This document shows, in pieces, positions 42,813 to 54,645 of a DNA stretch of 64,000 nt. The stretch spans positions 36,836,444 through 36,900,443 of the forward strand of contig CP154956.1 in NCBI GenBank assembly GCA_039621445.1, given 5' to 3'. A model generated the notes under the pieces. The model was given only the letters and a program-made list of their open reading frames with translations, was not told where the DNA came from and did no database searches. Both the position numbers and the translations under genes were made by a program. Positions within the stretch are counted from its first letter, which is position 1. Every line of letters starts with the position of its first letter. The DNA comes from Euglena gracilis. Lineage: Eukaryota > Euglenida > Euglenophyceae > Euglenales.

Positions 42813-43825
42813 AGGTCAACACTGCAGGTTAGTGCCAAGCGTTACAGGAAGCCCCCCCCAAATCCTCAGGGGGAGAATCTGGAAGAGAGGAGGGGTTTTC
42901 GACGAAACAAACAGTGGTTCCAAAACTTCCAACGGTCCGGAAAGGTTGGCAGAACCCGCCGAGCGCAAAAAATGCCCCCCTGAAACCAGTCAAAAAAGTC
43001 ATTTTTTGGCGCTTCTGATTTGAATTGAATTGCCAAAAATCTGCGGCGCGAAGCACTGGAAGGAAAAATTCGACGTATTTGGGGTCCCAAAGACCCTCCC
43101 AGTCGGTCAGGACTCATGCTGGCAGGAAGGATCTGGACCCGGGCATCGCTTAAAGACCCCTCCAGGAAGGGTCCAGTTCAGCGGCTGGAATATCTGGGCT
43201 GGAAAAAAAGGCTGCTGGCTGACCCCCCCCATGGGGGTCTCAGGGCTGGAACTTGGCCCGATGCCGGGTTGAACTAGGTACCCAAAAAAGGCTGGGAAAA
43301 AATTGCTGATTGGTTGGACCCCCCCCCCGGGATGGGGCGCCCTTCAAATGACTCTTCAAAAATGCGATGGAAAAAACGGGGGGCGCAAAGGGGTCATGGC
43401 ATTGGGCTCATCATTTGGGCTCGTCAAACACGCATTTTTCTGGACCCCCCCAAAAAACAAAATTTTTGGGGATGCCCACCCCTCATTGCCGCACGTTGTG
43501 GCACTGTGTGGCGCTGTGGGCTGTTTAGCTCGCATGCCAGCACCTTTAATGTAGCGCTATGCAGGCATTTTTGGTCATTGTTCGACATTTCTAGCCAGAA
43601 ATGGTCAATTGGCTCAAAAAAGGCAAAACGTTGCACAAACTGACCAGAATTGCCCTTGATGGCCTGAAAAAGCTAATGATGCAGAAACAAGTGGTTTAAC
43701 GGCCTGCTAAGATCCTTGGAATCAATTTCCCAAACAAAAAAAACTTCGCCGAAATAAAAAAATGCAAATAAATGTATTTGAATTTATCCTGTCTCTATCA
43801 CCACAAAACTGAGGGGTGGCCATAC

Positions 43826-43994
43826 ATTGTGCTTGAGGTCGTCAAGCATTATGGACATCAGTTGCCTGGAAGCTTCTGGGCCCATCAGGCTGTCAGCCAG
43901 ATGGACGACGTTGGGGTTGTTGAACCGGCGTATCAACTCACACAACATACGGATGATGTTGATGTGGACATCTGGTGGCTGGTCTGGTGTGAGC
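43826..43994 (-). CDS. SAPS-domain exon (late)
   Basis: 169 bases between TTCCCAG|GCTCAC and CACAAT|GTATGG. After one base, 56 codons including DVHINIIRMLCELIRRFNNP and MGPEASRQLMSIMLDDLKHN. Confidence 0.82.
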
Positions 43995-46900
43995 CTGGGA
44001 ATGGGTTTATTGCAAGCTGATCCAAAAAGCTAACACAGTGACAAACACATATTTATGAAATGCAAAACTGAGGACTTTATCATCAATTTGGAAAGAGATG
44101 GGTTTCAATAGAGATGAGGAGAGGGCCCAGGTGCTTAAAATGCGTTGTGCACCAAAAAAAATGCACAGAGAAGAGCTGGCCTTCCCAGGGGGGGGGGAGG
44201 CTGCAGGGATTCGGTTTTATGTTGGACCCCGGGGATTAACCCCCCCAAAATAAGACCCCCCCCAAATATAGGACCCCCTGGGCCAATCGAGCAAAAATCC
44301 AAAAAAATAAGGCCCCCCCCCCTGACAGCACGAAGCGCCGAAGATGGTGAAAATTTTCCCTGAAAAATGCCAAAAACCCCAATTTCACACGCAAAAGTGA
44401 TGAAATTTCAAAAAGTTTCAGAATTTGAAGCACAAAAAAACATGCTAAATGTCAACTCACACCAATTTACACATGGCGTGAAGCGCTGAAGGAAAATTTT
44501 TTATGCATTTGGGAACCTGAAAAATGATGTTTTTGGGTTCGGTCAAGAAAAAAATCCCAAAATAAGACCCTCCCAAAAATAAGACCCCTCCTGGAGGTTT
44601 TCTTTCAGCAACGGACCCAAAAATCAGACCCGGGTCTTATTTTGGGGTGGGTTGGGGTGGGTGGGTCTGCCATGCTCTCTCCCCCCAAGGGGGTACACCC
44701 AAGGGCTTGTGGGTCCCCCACAAAGATGGCTTTAGGCCATCTTTGTTCTTTTTTTCGGCACAAAATGCCAAAAAATTTTGACCCCAAAATTTGACCAGGT
44801 TTTGAATAATGCTGAGCTCTTTACCTTGCACCTTTTTTCACTGTAAAACCGAAAACGTGTCTCGGACGCAGAGGTGGAGTTATGGGAAGAAATTTTCGGT
44901 ACATTTTGGGGCTCATTTTCGGCTCAAAAAACAGTTTTTCCAGGTCCGGGAGGCAAAAAAAAATCGTTTCGGGCAAACAAAATTCTTTTCCATTTTTTCG
45001 ACTTTTTTGACCCATTTTTGACCCTAAACCCATGGGTTTCGGGCCAAAAACGGGGGTCGAGAACACTCATTTTCCGAGCCATGGAGCGGAAACAGTTTTT
45101 CCAGGTCCGGGAGGCCAAAAAACATCGTTTTGGGCCAAATTTTTTTCAATTTTCGACTTTTTTTTGACCAAAAACGCCCGAAAACGGCTAAGTCAAAACA
45201 GGCCAAAACTGTCCAAAATAGCCAAAATTGGCTGAAGAATGGCTAACTTGGGCCAGGCGGGGAGTTGCAGGGAAATCAAAATACTGTTAGACAAGGCATT
45301 TTAAGGGCTTCAATTTAGGTCTCCAGACATTTCCTTTATGATTTTGCTTCATTTTCGAGATACTTTGGAAACAACAATTTTTTGACCCCAAAACAGCCCA
45401 AAATGGTTCCAGAATTGGGCTAAAATTGACCGAAAAAATGGTTGTAACTCGGACTACACGAAAAGTTGGGGTGAAAAAACCATGGTTGGAAAGGGCATTC
45501 CAAGGGTTTCATTTTTGTTCTCCGGACATTTTGCTTTTGCTTCATTGTCGAGAAATTTTCAAAAAAAAACAAATTTTTTTGACCCAAAAAAAACCGGCCC
45601 GAAAAAACACCCCAATGGCCATTTTGGGCCGCAAAAGCGCGCCTGAACACAGGCCAGGCGTGTCGGCTGCCAAAACGGCGAATGGGGCGATAGAGTTTCG
45701 TCAGACCGACATTTCCGGAAGCAATATACGTTTTCTCGAGATATTTTCAAAAAATTGATTTTTTTGACCATTTTTGGACCCTGGCAAAATGGCAGAGTCG
45801 GAAGGGGGGGGCAATCCTACCCAGTTTGGACCCCTTTGCGAGTAAATAACTCGGGCCTGGCGGGGAGTTATGGGTCAAACCCAGGTGATTCGGAAACCAG
45901 AAATACAGTCGCTCGCGATTGAAAAAAAAATTCTGGGAACCGGGCCGGGGTCATGGTGATAATCCGCGGTTTTCACGGTCCAAGGGGGGGGAGGGCAGGG
46001 AGCGGCGACCCGACCAGGGTGTGACGTAGAGCTGAGCTCTTTGGGAGACTACCCCGGCCCGGCCCGGCCCGGCCGGCGGCCGGCGGCCCGGCCCCACCTG
46101 GCCCGGATGGCGGCTCGGCCGGCTGCCCAGCCTGGGCCGGGGCGGGGGGTTGAAAAACGCTCATTTTCGGCTCAAAAACACTTTTTCCGGGTCCGAGAGG
46201 CCAAAAAATATCGTTTCGGGCAAAAATTTTTTCGATTTTTTTCCCGACTTTTTTGGCCTGGGTTTGACCCAAAGTCAATGGGTTGGCGGCCCAAAACGGG
46301 GCGCTGGCGAGTCGAAAAACGCTCATTTTCGGCTCAAAAACAGCTTTTCCAGGTCCGGGAGGCCACAAAACATCGTTTTGGGCAAGTATTTTTTTCGATT
46401 TTTTTGGATTTTTTGTCCGAAAATGACTAAGTCTGACAGTAGAAAAAGTGTACAAAATGTCCCAAATTGGTAGAAAACCGGCCGTATCTCGGGCTAGGTG
46501 GGGATTTGCGGGGAAATCAAAACACCGGTAGATAGGGCATTCCATGGGCTTCAAAAAAGGTCGTCGGACATTTTCTCCAACTCCCCACCATTTTGGAGAT
46601 ATTTTGCAAAAACTGGTTTTTTGGCCTGTTTTGGGCTCCAAATGGCAGAGTCACCCCATGGCGAAACCACAAAACGGCCATATCTCGGCCCAGGTGGGGA
46701 GTTGGCCCAAACCGCGCATACGGGTGGATAGGTCGTCCCAAAGTTGTGGAATGAGGTACTCTTTACTTTTTCTCAACTCCCCAGCGTTTTCGAGATATTT
46801 TGAATTTTTTTCGATTTTTTTGACCCCAAAAATGACCCCCTGCCCCCCCCCTGGGTAGGTCGGGAGCCCCGAGGATTATCGATGTGATTGGATTTCCAGA

Positions 46901-49900
46901 CCCGAAAAGTTAATAGCCTATAAGTTTAGTTTCTAACGCTCTCACTTTGCCCCCAACTCCCCGCCAGTCCAAGCAAAAAAGTTGTCTACCGTTTTTTTTC
47001 CAAAAGAACTTCATTGGACAGACAAAAGGGGGGCGGGGGGGGACGCCCCTTTTCCCCGGTGGTAAGCTTCGCTCTTACCCAGGGGGTGTACGGGTCGCGG
47101 GGGGGGGGTCGCGGGGGGGGGGGGTCGGGGGGGGGGGGGGGGGGGGGTGGGTGCTGGGGGGGGGGGGTGCGTGGCAGTTTTGACAGGTCACGTGTGACCA
47201 GTGTGACCTGACTTACAACGTCACACGGGACCCATTTTCAGAACTTTTGGGTCCAAAAATAGATCCAATTAGGAATTTATCACACATTTTTTGGCAAAAG
47301 TTGATTCCTAATTTTAGGTGCCAATTCCTAATTAGGCTCCATTTTTTGGCTCTCACTGGGATACGGAAACCCTCTATGTGTGGGTCGCGGGGGGGTCGCG
47401 GGGGTCGCGGGGGATACACCCCCCCATAAAGGGATAAGAGCTCAGTGACCGCCCCCCCCCCCAATATGGTCCCCTTCACCTGGATCCCCTTCACCCCCGC
47501 CCCCCTGGACATTGGGTGGACACCCTGGCCGTTTTTTGGTGCCTTTTATCCCACCTTCTGGCCTGGCGCTGTTGTCCGCCCTTGCCCCTTTTGTTTGTGT
47601 TTCTGGAGGTGGAGGTGGCCGGAGCTTGGCGGGGCGTACCTGTCTAACTTTGCCGGTCACCAAGCACCCGCCAAGCACATACTCCATTCACCCCCCGGTT
47701 TTTTGAAAAATTCCGCCACGGCATCATTGAGTTTGCTTCTGTCTCTTCTTGTTTGCCTTGGAGTCGGAGCATAATGTGATTTGAGCCAGGGTTTTCTTAA
47801 GGGCTCCCAAGGGGCCATGCCAGCTGGAAAAAGGTTCTGGCTGGACCCCCCCCCCAGGGGGTGGGGGGGTCCGGCCAGCTGGGAGCTGGACCCAGTGGGT
47901 ACCCAAAAAAATTGCCCCAAAAATCCAGATCCAAATCCAGCTGGGTGGGCATTTTTCAACCAAAATTTTTAGTTGAGATCCAAAAAAACACCCTGACATC
48001 ATTTTTGACTCCCCCTTTTCTAAATTTTCGGAGCTTTGCGCCAATTTTCTTTTTTCGGTCCAGCCCGGCTTTGCCAGGCTGGCCTGAACCCCATTTCAGC
48101 GGACCCTGGGGGGTCCGCAGTCTGGCTGGGAGGTGGCTGGAAAAAAGGTGGAGGGAGGTGCTGGCTGGACACCCCCGGGCAGGGTCCCTACCACACCAGT
48201 CAGTCACTCTGAAAAAACCAGTCAGTCACCCCACCCGGGGGTGGTGGGATAGCAATCAGCGTTAAGCAATGGTATCGTCCTCCACAACCCCCCCCCCCCA
48301 GGGGTAGGGTCCCCTCTGGCTTAAGAAAACCCCTGATCTGAGCTTCCGCAGAGATCACTGTTTCGAATCCCCTGATTATGTCCAGGCTGGTTCCTGATAT
48401 TAAATAGCAACCCAAAATCCAGCAAGGAAGGTCTGCGAATTGAAACCCATTTCCTGGGCCCGACGCCTGTCTTGAAATTCCACTGACATTAACAGGTTTC
48501 CAATGGAAATTGTTTACGTCAACTCGATTTCAAAACGACAATCTGCAGCTTGTCAGACTGGGATGAAATTTTGAAAGTTTGAACATTTCGGAATTTCGCA
48601 CAGGAAAATCAATTTTTTCAGTCACATGGATGGGTTCCAAGGCACAGCACATTGAAAGGGCCATTTCTGCCATCTGCCATTTAGAATCCCAGAACTGCAA
48701 AATTCTGGAATAGGAGTTTTGTGCAATGTGGCCGGGATTGGGTGGACGTCGCTGGTTGTATGATGAAAAGAGCTTTTGATTGAGGGGTGTCATGGAAGCT
48801 GAATTGTTGAAACAGGTGTGACGATGATCGTCAGAGTTTGGACAAACCTCAAAATAGCCAGAATGGAAAGGTTAATTAATTTACCTCTCCCCCCTTGTCG
48901 TTGGCACGCCAATGTTCCAGGAGAGTGCCGTTGACACGGGGGGGGGGTGTCAACGACACGCCATGTCAATGTCACTGTGATTCAATAGGTAGTGTTCCAG
49001 AAAAGTGCCGTTGACACGGGGGTGTGCCAACGACACGCCGTGTCAACGACAAGGGGGGGGGGGAGGTACAAGACATGGTTTACGTCAGGCAATTTCCAAG
49101 ACAGGAATCCTTTTACACCAGTCGATTTCCAAGGCAGCACCTGTTTATGTCAGTCAATTTTAAAGGCACTCTCTTGCCAAAAACCACAAATCTGGCAATA
49201 AACTCTGTTCCATAAATCTTCACGTGCAACTGTATACATAAATCTTCACGTGCCCCCCAAAAATTTTTTGTGTACATTGGTGAAACAGCACACGTGAATT
49301 GGTGAAACAGACCTGAACCCAGTGGAGCACTGCTGGGCCTGGATCAGCCGCCATTAGGGCTGCTTGGGACCACCACCACGTGGCATCGCTTGCATGGGTC
49401 TGTTTCACCAATGTACACAAAAAAAATTGGGGGGGGGGTGCGCGTGAAGACTTATGTATACAGTTGCACGTGAAGACTTATGGAACCGAGTTTATTTACC
49501 CCTAGGTGAAATATTCGAGCGTGCGAGCGTGCCAAGACAGAGCGTGCGAGCGTGCGATTCGAGCGTGCCAAGACAAAATAGGTTTTTTTTTTAAAGAAAT
49601 CGACCGACACTAACTAGACTAACCATGCTTGTGCTTACCAACGGGGGGGGGTGCTATAGGGTGCCTGCCCCTAGCAGGCACACCCCCCGGGGCGGGGTAG
49701 GGGTCCGGGGGGGGGACCCAGAAGTTTTTCATTGAAAATGGCCTTTTCCGGGTCAGAGGGGGGGGGGGGCCTGCTAGGGGCAGGCCCCCCCAAAACCCTA
49801 CCCCCCCCCCGGGGGTCGGATCAGGTGCCATGGGGTGCCTGCCCCTAGCACCCCCCCCGTGGGGTAGGCACCTAACTAAGCAAAGCCTGAGACTAACCCC

Positions 49901-52900
49901 CCCCACTTATACTCCCCCCTCGAGGCGACCAACCAAACCTTGACATGTAACCCCCTGGAAAAAAATGAAAAAAAACGCTATTTGGCCATTTTTCTTGGGA
50001 GGAAGGGCAAACCATTTGCACCAACTGGTCTGCCATTGACAAAACAAAATGAGGGTGGCTGGTAAAAACGGAAAAGGTGAATTGCACACAGCAAATGACC
50101 AACTGCCAACTGCTGGAGCTGGAGGTGGAAAGCACACCGATGAAAAAGCTCCGGCATCAAATCATGCCTCATCCACCAATCAGACATAGAATAGCCATTT
50201 TGAAGGTGGTTTTCTTCGTCCTATTGGCACAAATAAGCTTCGAGGCAAAAAAAAACTGAACGCCGCCATCATCAAGGATTTGCATGATTGATTCACATGT
50301 TTCGCTGTGGACCTGGTGTTCAGGCACACCATCGTCCCCAAAAGCGTAAGGATGAGTTCATTCATTCCAAAAGTGTCGATGTGCTTGATGAAATTCATTG
50401 CAAGGTCTCCCTCTTGCCGCGTCATGTATTGAATGACCTGCAGGAAACAAATTGAAAATTTCAAATTCCTGCAAATCGGATTGAGTTGCTTCATTTTGAA
50501 CTGCACCAAATCATGAGCGGAGGGGGCAGCTTCAGCCAGTTGGTCGGAAAAAGTGTTGGCTGGACCGGATCTGCCCCCTGGGGTCCGGGGCAGGGGGGGG
50601 GGGCAGGCGGGCAGCCAGCTGTTGGGCTGGACCCGCCTGGTAACCGAAACCGACCAGAGGGCCAAATCCAACTGATTGGGATCTTCCCTGCCCAGCCTTG
50701 CCCTCGATCCCTCAAAATGCCACATTTATTTAAAAAAACACTTCCTTTGAAATGGAAATATCTGTTACGCCACCAGCTGGGCCAAGATGCCGCAACTGTA
50801 TTCCAGCGAACTTTCTTCATGAAACAGCACTCCATCATCCAGACAGCTTGCCCCCTTCCCCACTGTCTTGGGAACAACTTGGGGTAAGGGGTATGATGCA
50901 GGGGGCCAACAAATGCCGCGGGTTGAAATCTACCACAGCGACTTTTACTGTGAGGGTTACAACATGCTCCCGCAGAAATGCAAAGAAAGAAAAGAAATAA
51001 CGATGCACTCAATTTGCAAGTGTTTTTAAGTTGGCAGAAAAAAACAACGTTTGTGACGGGAAATGAGATAATGACAAAAAACTGAACATGATTTTCTGGG
51101 TGATGGATGAATAAAAAATGATGCAATTTCTGGCCTTTTTACAGTTCAAAGCCTTTTCAAACAAAATTTTCGTGATCCTTGTAAGCCTGGAGCAACAATA
51201 ACACTCAGCAATACAATATGACTAACATTGCCACGATAAACCCGTCTCTTGCCTCATGACCGGCCAACCCCGACCAGAGGGGTGGGGGGGTGCCATACGC
51301 AACCCCGACCAGCCCTCCAATCTGCCATCTCCAACATCGGGCAATTGTTCATTTGATAAGAGACGTTTTTCAGTAAAAGGGGGCCTTTCAGAAGGGGGGG
51401 GGGCAGTGCAAAAAAAAAATGGAGGTCGGCCCACCTGACCTCCATTGGTCGATAAAGGTCAGGCTGATTATACCTCCCCTAATCCAGACCCTGACACCAT
51501 AAACCAAAGGCAGAACACCAAATGGTTGGCAGGACGATGGGCGCGACCTCCATTTTGGTCAGCTCCAGAGTCCTGACTGGGGGCTCTGAGCCCCTTCCCC
51601 TTGCAATAATCTTTGGGAACAGAGGGCCAGCCGACTTCCCCCGCCCTCAAATGGCTGGCCACCTCAACTTGACCGCCGAAAATTTTGATTTTTTGCACAA
51701 AAAAAACCATTTTCAGAAGAAAATCCCGAAAAAAAAAATCCCCCGCTTTCGGCCTTGTATGCCGCCTTCCACAAACTTGGCCATCAAACAAGATTGCGGA
51801 CTTGACAGGCAAATTCACCGACAACAAAAAAATGACCCAAAAATGACCGAACATATCTTTTTTTTTTTCAAATTCTCTGGCATCATATCTCGAAGAAAGG
51901 AGAATAAAAAACATTGAATTTCATCATCTCTTCAAAACGGTTGGTGAAACGCAGGAATCCCCCTGTGAATGTTCATCAATAAACTTCACGAAGGGTGAAT
52001 GTTCATCAATAAACTTCACAAATCAGGTGGGGGGGGTCGGACCCCCCATCCGGAGGGGGAATACCCCCCCCCCTCCGGTGGTCTGCCAGGTGCAAAGCGC
52101 CGGGCTGAGAAACCTTGACCCCCCCAAAAGGCCAAAAAAAAAGGCCACTTTGGCCACTTTTTGGGTGAAAAATAGTCAACCAAAATGCAAAAAAATACGG
52201 TGCGCCGGCCTCCGGGGTCGGTCCAGGGTTGACATTTTCTCTTTAAAAAAATACATGTGTGCCTGTTTTTTTTTGAGTAATGGCCCGAAATGGGGACCCC
52301 TGACCCCCCCCCCACCCTCCCTGGCACCCCCTTCACCCCCCTACCCCCTCACTCGGGGATGGTCGGCGTACAAAAGTGAGATCAACAAAAACACCACTTT
52401 TTGGCCATTTTGACCCTTCATTTGGTTTAGTCCGGCTTATGTTGGCTGGGACAACTCTATTTTGTAGAGAAGATGGCTTTTTTGGTTTTAAAAAAAAGTG
52501 AACAAAATTTTCTTGGGACTTTTTCTGGCACTTTGCACCCGGAAAACCTTTTGGACAAGGTGCCCCCCAAGGGGGGTGATAATTGATATCGGAGGCCTTC
52601 GGAAAAAATGCGGAAAAATTGATATCAGGAATATACACATTTCTGATTGAGGGGACTTAGAAATTTTTGAATTCTGAGATTCAGAACACCGCAAAACCCA
52701 CGTCGATGCAGGAGCACAAATCAACACGCTTGAAGTTCTATGCACAGGAAAGACACCTGTGCACCTGTGAGAAAAATTGGTAAACTGGGGGGGGAAAACA
52801 CAATAGCACACCTATTGATCCATTTGAAGAATGGCCTGAACTCATCTTCCATCTTCGGTGGTGGGAAAAAAATTCTGCGAAAAAAAATGCAAAGAAATTG

Positions 52901-54645
52901 CGGAAAAAATTGCGGAAATTGCGGAAATTGCAGAAAATTGTGGAAAAAATGCGGATATCAATCCCCCCCCCCTGTGCCCCCTCCTCTCTGAATGCTCCCT
53001 GCGGGGGTTCTAAGTGAGAACTGGTGTTGGGACCCCGGGGGGGAGGTTGGCAGCCCGACTGGGAGGGACCCCTCCCCAGAGGTAGGGTCCCTCCGGCTTA
53101 AGAAAACCCCTCCTGCCAAACCTCCACACACACACACAGGTGCCAGAAGAACTTTTCTTGGAGAGCTGCACATTTGGGGGAAGGTAGATGCGTTGCATCC
53201 CTGCGGGGGTTTTCTCAAAGACCCTGGGGGAAGGGGGGGTCCATCCGGCTGGCTGGAAAAAGGTGCTGGCTGGGAAAAAGCTGCTGCTGGGGGGGTGCAG
53301 GGGGGGGACAGGGCTGTACAGGTCGACCCCCCCCCACCCACCATGGCGCTCAGCACTGAAGGAACTGAGGCAGTACAGGAAGGCCTGGTCTGGTGGGAGG
53401 AACCCTCCCACCCACCACCCAGGGTTGCGGGGGTTCAGCTCAAGAAAGCGGTTACAGTTAGTTGTTGTTGCACAGGCATGACAAAATGTGGATGAAAACT
53501 GACACCAAAATGATAGCAAATTGTTGGTTTCCACTTGCTTCTTTTGTCCTGACATCACTCTGGGCCAAAATTGTTGGGTCAGTGGGCAAATATGCCATAT
53601 ACCTTGTTGGGGCTGGCCAAAATTGCTGTTGATCAGCTGTGACAACCCATGGTATCACTCGGCCCATGGCAGTTGCAACCATTGATTCACTTGGTGACCC
53701 TGGGCCCTTCTCTGGCAGCTCCCAGTCGGTCAGGTGGACGTGCACCACAGCATGCGCCGTTTTGAGGGGGGGGGGTGGAAGGGGCACTATTGTCTCGGCG
53801 CGGGCCAGGGCCAATTTTTCGACCATTTTTTAAAAGGAAATGTGAAAAAGTCACTTTTTCGGCATTCTTTTCTGGCCCTTTGGGGGGCTCACCTCAACAA
53901 TTTGGATGATAAAAATCCAAACTGGCTGGATTTGAGTTTTTGCTTGTTTTTGGCTGCCAGCCAGTTCCAGCCCTGCTCCAGTCGGACCCTCTCCCTCCCC
54001 CTGGACCCTCCTGGATCCCCTGGATCCTGCAGGGCCAGCACCAGCCAGCCAGCACCTTTTTCCAGCCAACTGGCTGGACCCCCCCCCCCCCGTGGTCTGG
54101 GCAAATAAAAGAAAATGGAGAGGAGTCCACACCTCGTATGGTTTTTTGGTGTACAGAGTCTGGAGAACTCGCACAAAATACAGAGACAAAGTTTGCGGTA
54201 GAGGGGCAGGTTGGATGAGGAAATCAAAGAGCAACTTCATGTGCTCAGCAGTCTCAACAATGGCATTGTCGATGACAGGAATGTCTGCGACAAGGAGCTC
54301 GCAGGCCCAATATGGGTACCTGCAAAGAAAATGCATGCAAAGCACTCAAGCAGGAGAGGGAGCACTTGAAGCGCCGTTTGTCATCAACTTCATCGCCGTT
54401 CGCAACTTCAGTGGTAAATTGTAGTAATTTGCGCACTGAGTCAGGTTGTGAAAGGCTAGAATAAAGCATTTGTATCCAAGTTGTCAAAAGAAAAACACAT
54501 ACAAAGCAATCAGCCGATCATTCCCAGCCTTTGCTTCTTGAATAATGTCCTCTTGATCAAGAACATCCTCCAGTCGCACATCATCCTTTTCCAGAAGGGC
54601 CTCCAAAGGCGACTTCTGGTTATGAAAGCCCAATTTCCAAAACAT
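43826..54645 (-). CDS. SAPS-domain regulatory subunit of protein phosphatase 6, C-terminus missing (gene-level entry)
   Basis: Five exons encode 232 codons of a SAPS (Sit4-associated protein) domain. It begins MFWKLGFHNQ, like the MFWKF start of the family, and continues with KDDVRLEDVLDQEDIIQEAK, DDKRRFKYPYWACELL and DVHINIIRMLCELIRR, which match the family's LLDxEDVTLEELLDEDDVLQE, EKRRFKYPxxACELL and VHxNAAEILCxxxR. These proteins bind PP6-type catalytic subunits and set their targets, for example in cell-cycle and DNA-damage control. Exons 1-4 join in phase through GT-AG introns; two are only 46-47 bases. At least one exon of length 2 modulo 3 is missing between 50330 and 43994, and everything after 43826 was not found. 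Codon use is AT-balanced, unlike the ACADS exons. Confidence 0.9.
44243..44647. mobile_element. C/G-capped inverted-repeat element
   Basis: Perfect 16-base ends: CCCCAAAATAAGACCC on the left and GGGTCTTATTTTGGGG on the right, about 405 bases apart; internal AATAAGACCC words repeat the end motif. No ORF. Confidence 0.8.
44810..46900 (-). repeat. large dispersed repeat, family C copies 2 and 3 (inverted)
   Basis: Inverted relative to 37160-38590: ACTCGGGCCTGGCGGGGAGT and CAAACCCAGGTGATTCGGAA are complements of blocks there. A further partial copy follows at 46140-46850 (AAAACATCGTTTTGGGC, GGGCTAGGTGGGGATTTGCG). No gene seen in 44.0-47.0 kb otherwise. Confidence 0.8.
47090..47170. repeat. G-rich low-complexity tract
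   Basis: Runs of 7 to 20 G interrupted by single TC or T, G-quadruplex-prone. Confidence 0.95.
47240..47345. repeat. TAGGAATTT/AATTCCTAA repeat
   Basis: Words CCAATTAGGAATTTATCACA and GATTCCTAATT recur, inverted, at 63460-63570 in the dynein gene, marking another dispersed repeat. Confidence 0.65.
47520..47690 (+). repeat. dispersed repeat, copy 2
   Basis: Same order of blocks as 2990-3180 (TCTGGCCTGGCGCT, GGAGGTGGCCGGAGC, CCAAGCACCC). Confidence 0.65.
47787..48335. mobile_element. hAT-like family B transposon
   Basis: 549 bases; starts CAGGGTTTTCTTAAG, ends CTTAAGAAAACCCCTG. Flanking octamers ATTTGAGC and ATCTGAGC match at seven of eight positions. A nested GGTGACTGAC/GTCAGTCACC hairpin lies near 48200-48230. 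Confidence 0.85.
48883..49067. mobile_element. small inverted-repeat element with TTGTCGTTG ends
   Basis: Left end ACCTCTCCCCCCTTGTCGTT, right end complementary (GTCAACGACAAGGGG...GAGGT). Internal GTGCCGTTGACACGGGG words occur twice. Confidence 0.75.
49197..49497. mobile_element. foldback element with arms of about 95 bases
   Basis: Left arm from AATAAACTCTGTTCCATAAA to GTACATTGGTGAAACAG, right arm its complement with few mismatches. Within each arm the ATAAATCTTCACGTGC word occurs twice. The loop of about 110 bases has no ORF. Confidence 0.88.
49500..49580. repeat. GAGCGTGC(GAGCGTGCCAAGACA) short repeats
   Basis: GAGCGTGCGAGCGTGC words, twice followed by CAAGACA. Next to it, ATCGACCGACACTAAC (49598-49613) is identical to the start of the palindrome arm at 62488. 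Confidence 0.8.
49640..49870. repeat. GGTGCCTGCCCCTAGCA hairpins with G/C runs
   Basis: GGGTGCCTGCCCCTAGCA occurs at 49658 and 49835 and in inverted form near 49775; each is followed by a C or G run. Confidence 0.8.
50330..50437 (-). CDS. SAPS-domain exon 4
   Basis: 108 bases (36 codons) between CCTGCAG|GTCATT and ACGATG|GTGTGC. Encodes VIQYMTRQEGDLAMNFIKHI then DTFGMNELILTLLGTM. Confidence 0.87.
50438..54132. other. large conventional intron of the SAPS gene
   Basis: 3.7 kb between phase-matched exons 3 and 4. Holds family B fragments (50530-50650, 53200-53330, 53930-54100), partial TTAAG ends (53095-53110) and a minus-strand coding-like open stretch at about 53590-53770 that has no acceptor and no SAPS similarity. 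Confidence 0.6.
54133..54319 (-). CDS. SAPS-domain exon 3
   Basis: 187 bases between TTTGCAG|GTACCC and TACGAG|GTGTGG. After one base, 62 codons including YPYWACELLVADIPVIDNAI and LSLYFVRVLQTLYTKKPYE. Confidence 0.92.
54320..54365 (-). other. 46-base conventional intron
   Basis: GTGCTC...TTTGCAG; removal gives RRFK|YPYWACELL in frame. Confidence 0.9.
54366..54455 (-). CDS. SAPS-domain exon 2
   Basis: 90 bases: LSQPDSVRKLLQFTTEVANG and DEVDDKRRF, matching the segment before the KYPxxACE motif. Confidence 0.92.
54456..54502 (-). other. 47-base conventional intron
   Basis: GTATGT...TTCTAG; removal gives NDRLIAF|LSQPDS in frame. Confidence 0.9.
54503..54645 (-). CDS. SAPS-domain exon 1 with start codon
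   Basis: 143 bases from ATG at 54645: MFWKLGFHNQ, KSPLEALLEK, DDVRLEDVLDQEDIIQEAK. The MFWK start is a family signature, which decides the start codon over longer open reading upstream. Confidence 0.92.

Noticed and set aside
42829-42880. A PPEDLGGA peptide just upstream of ACADS exon a, tempting as the VPEELGGAG motif of SCAD
   Set aside because: Upstream residues do not resemble SCAD, codon use differs, and the sequence after it is not complementary to the intron end before exon a.
48370-48390. A B-box-like TTTCGAATCCCC, and another near 42655 on the minus strand
   Set aside because: No matching A box at the right distance; probably chance or remnants.
53458-53826. A 122-codon minus-strand frame with coding-like HVHLTDWELPEKGPGSPSES
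   Set aside because: Lies in the SAPS intron between phase-matched exons, has no acceptor and no SAPS similarity; kept only as a note in the intron entry.
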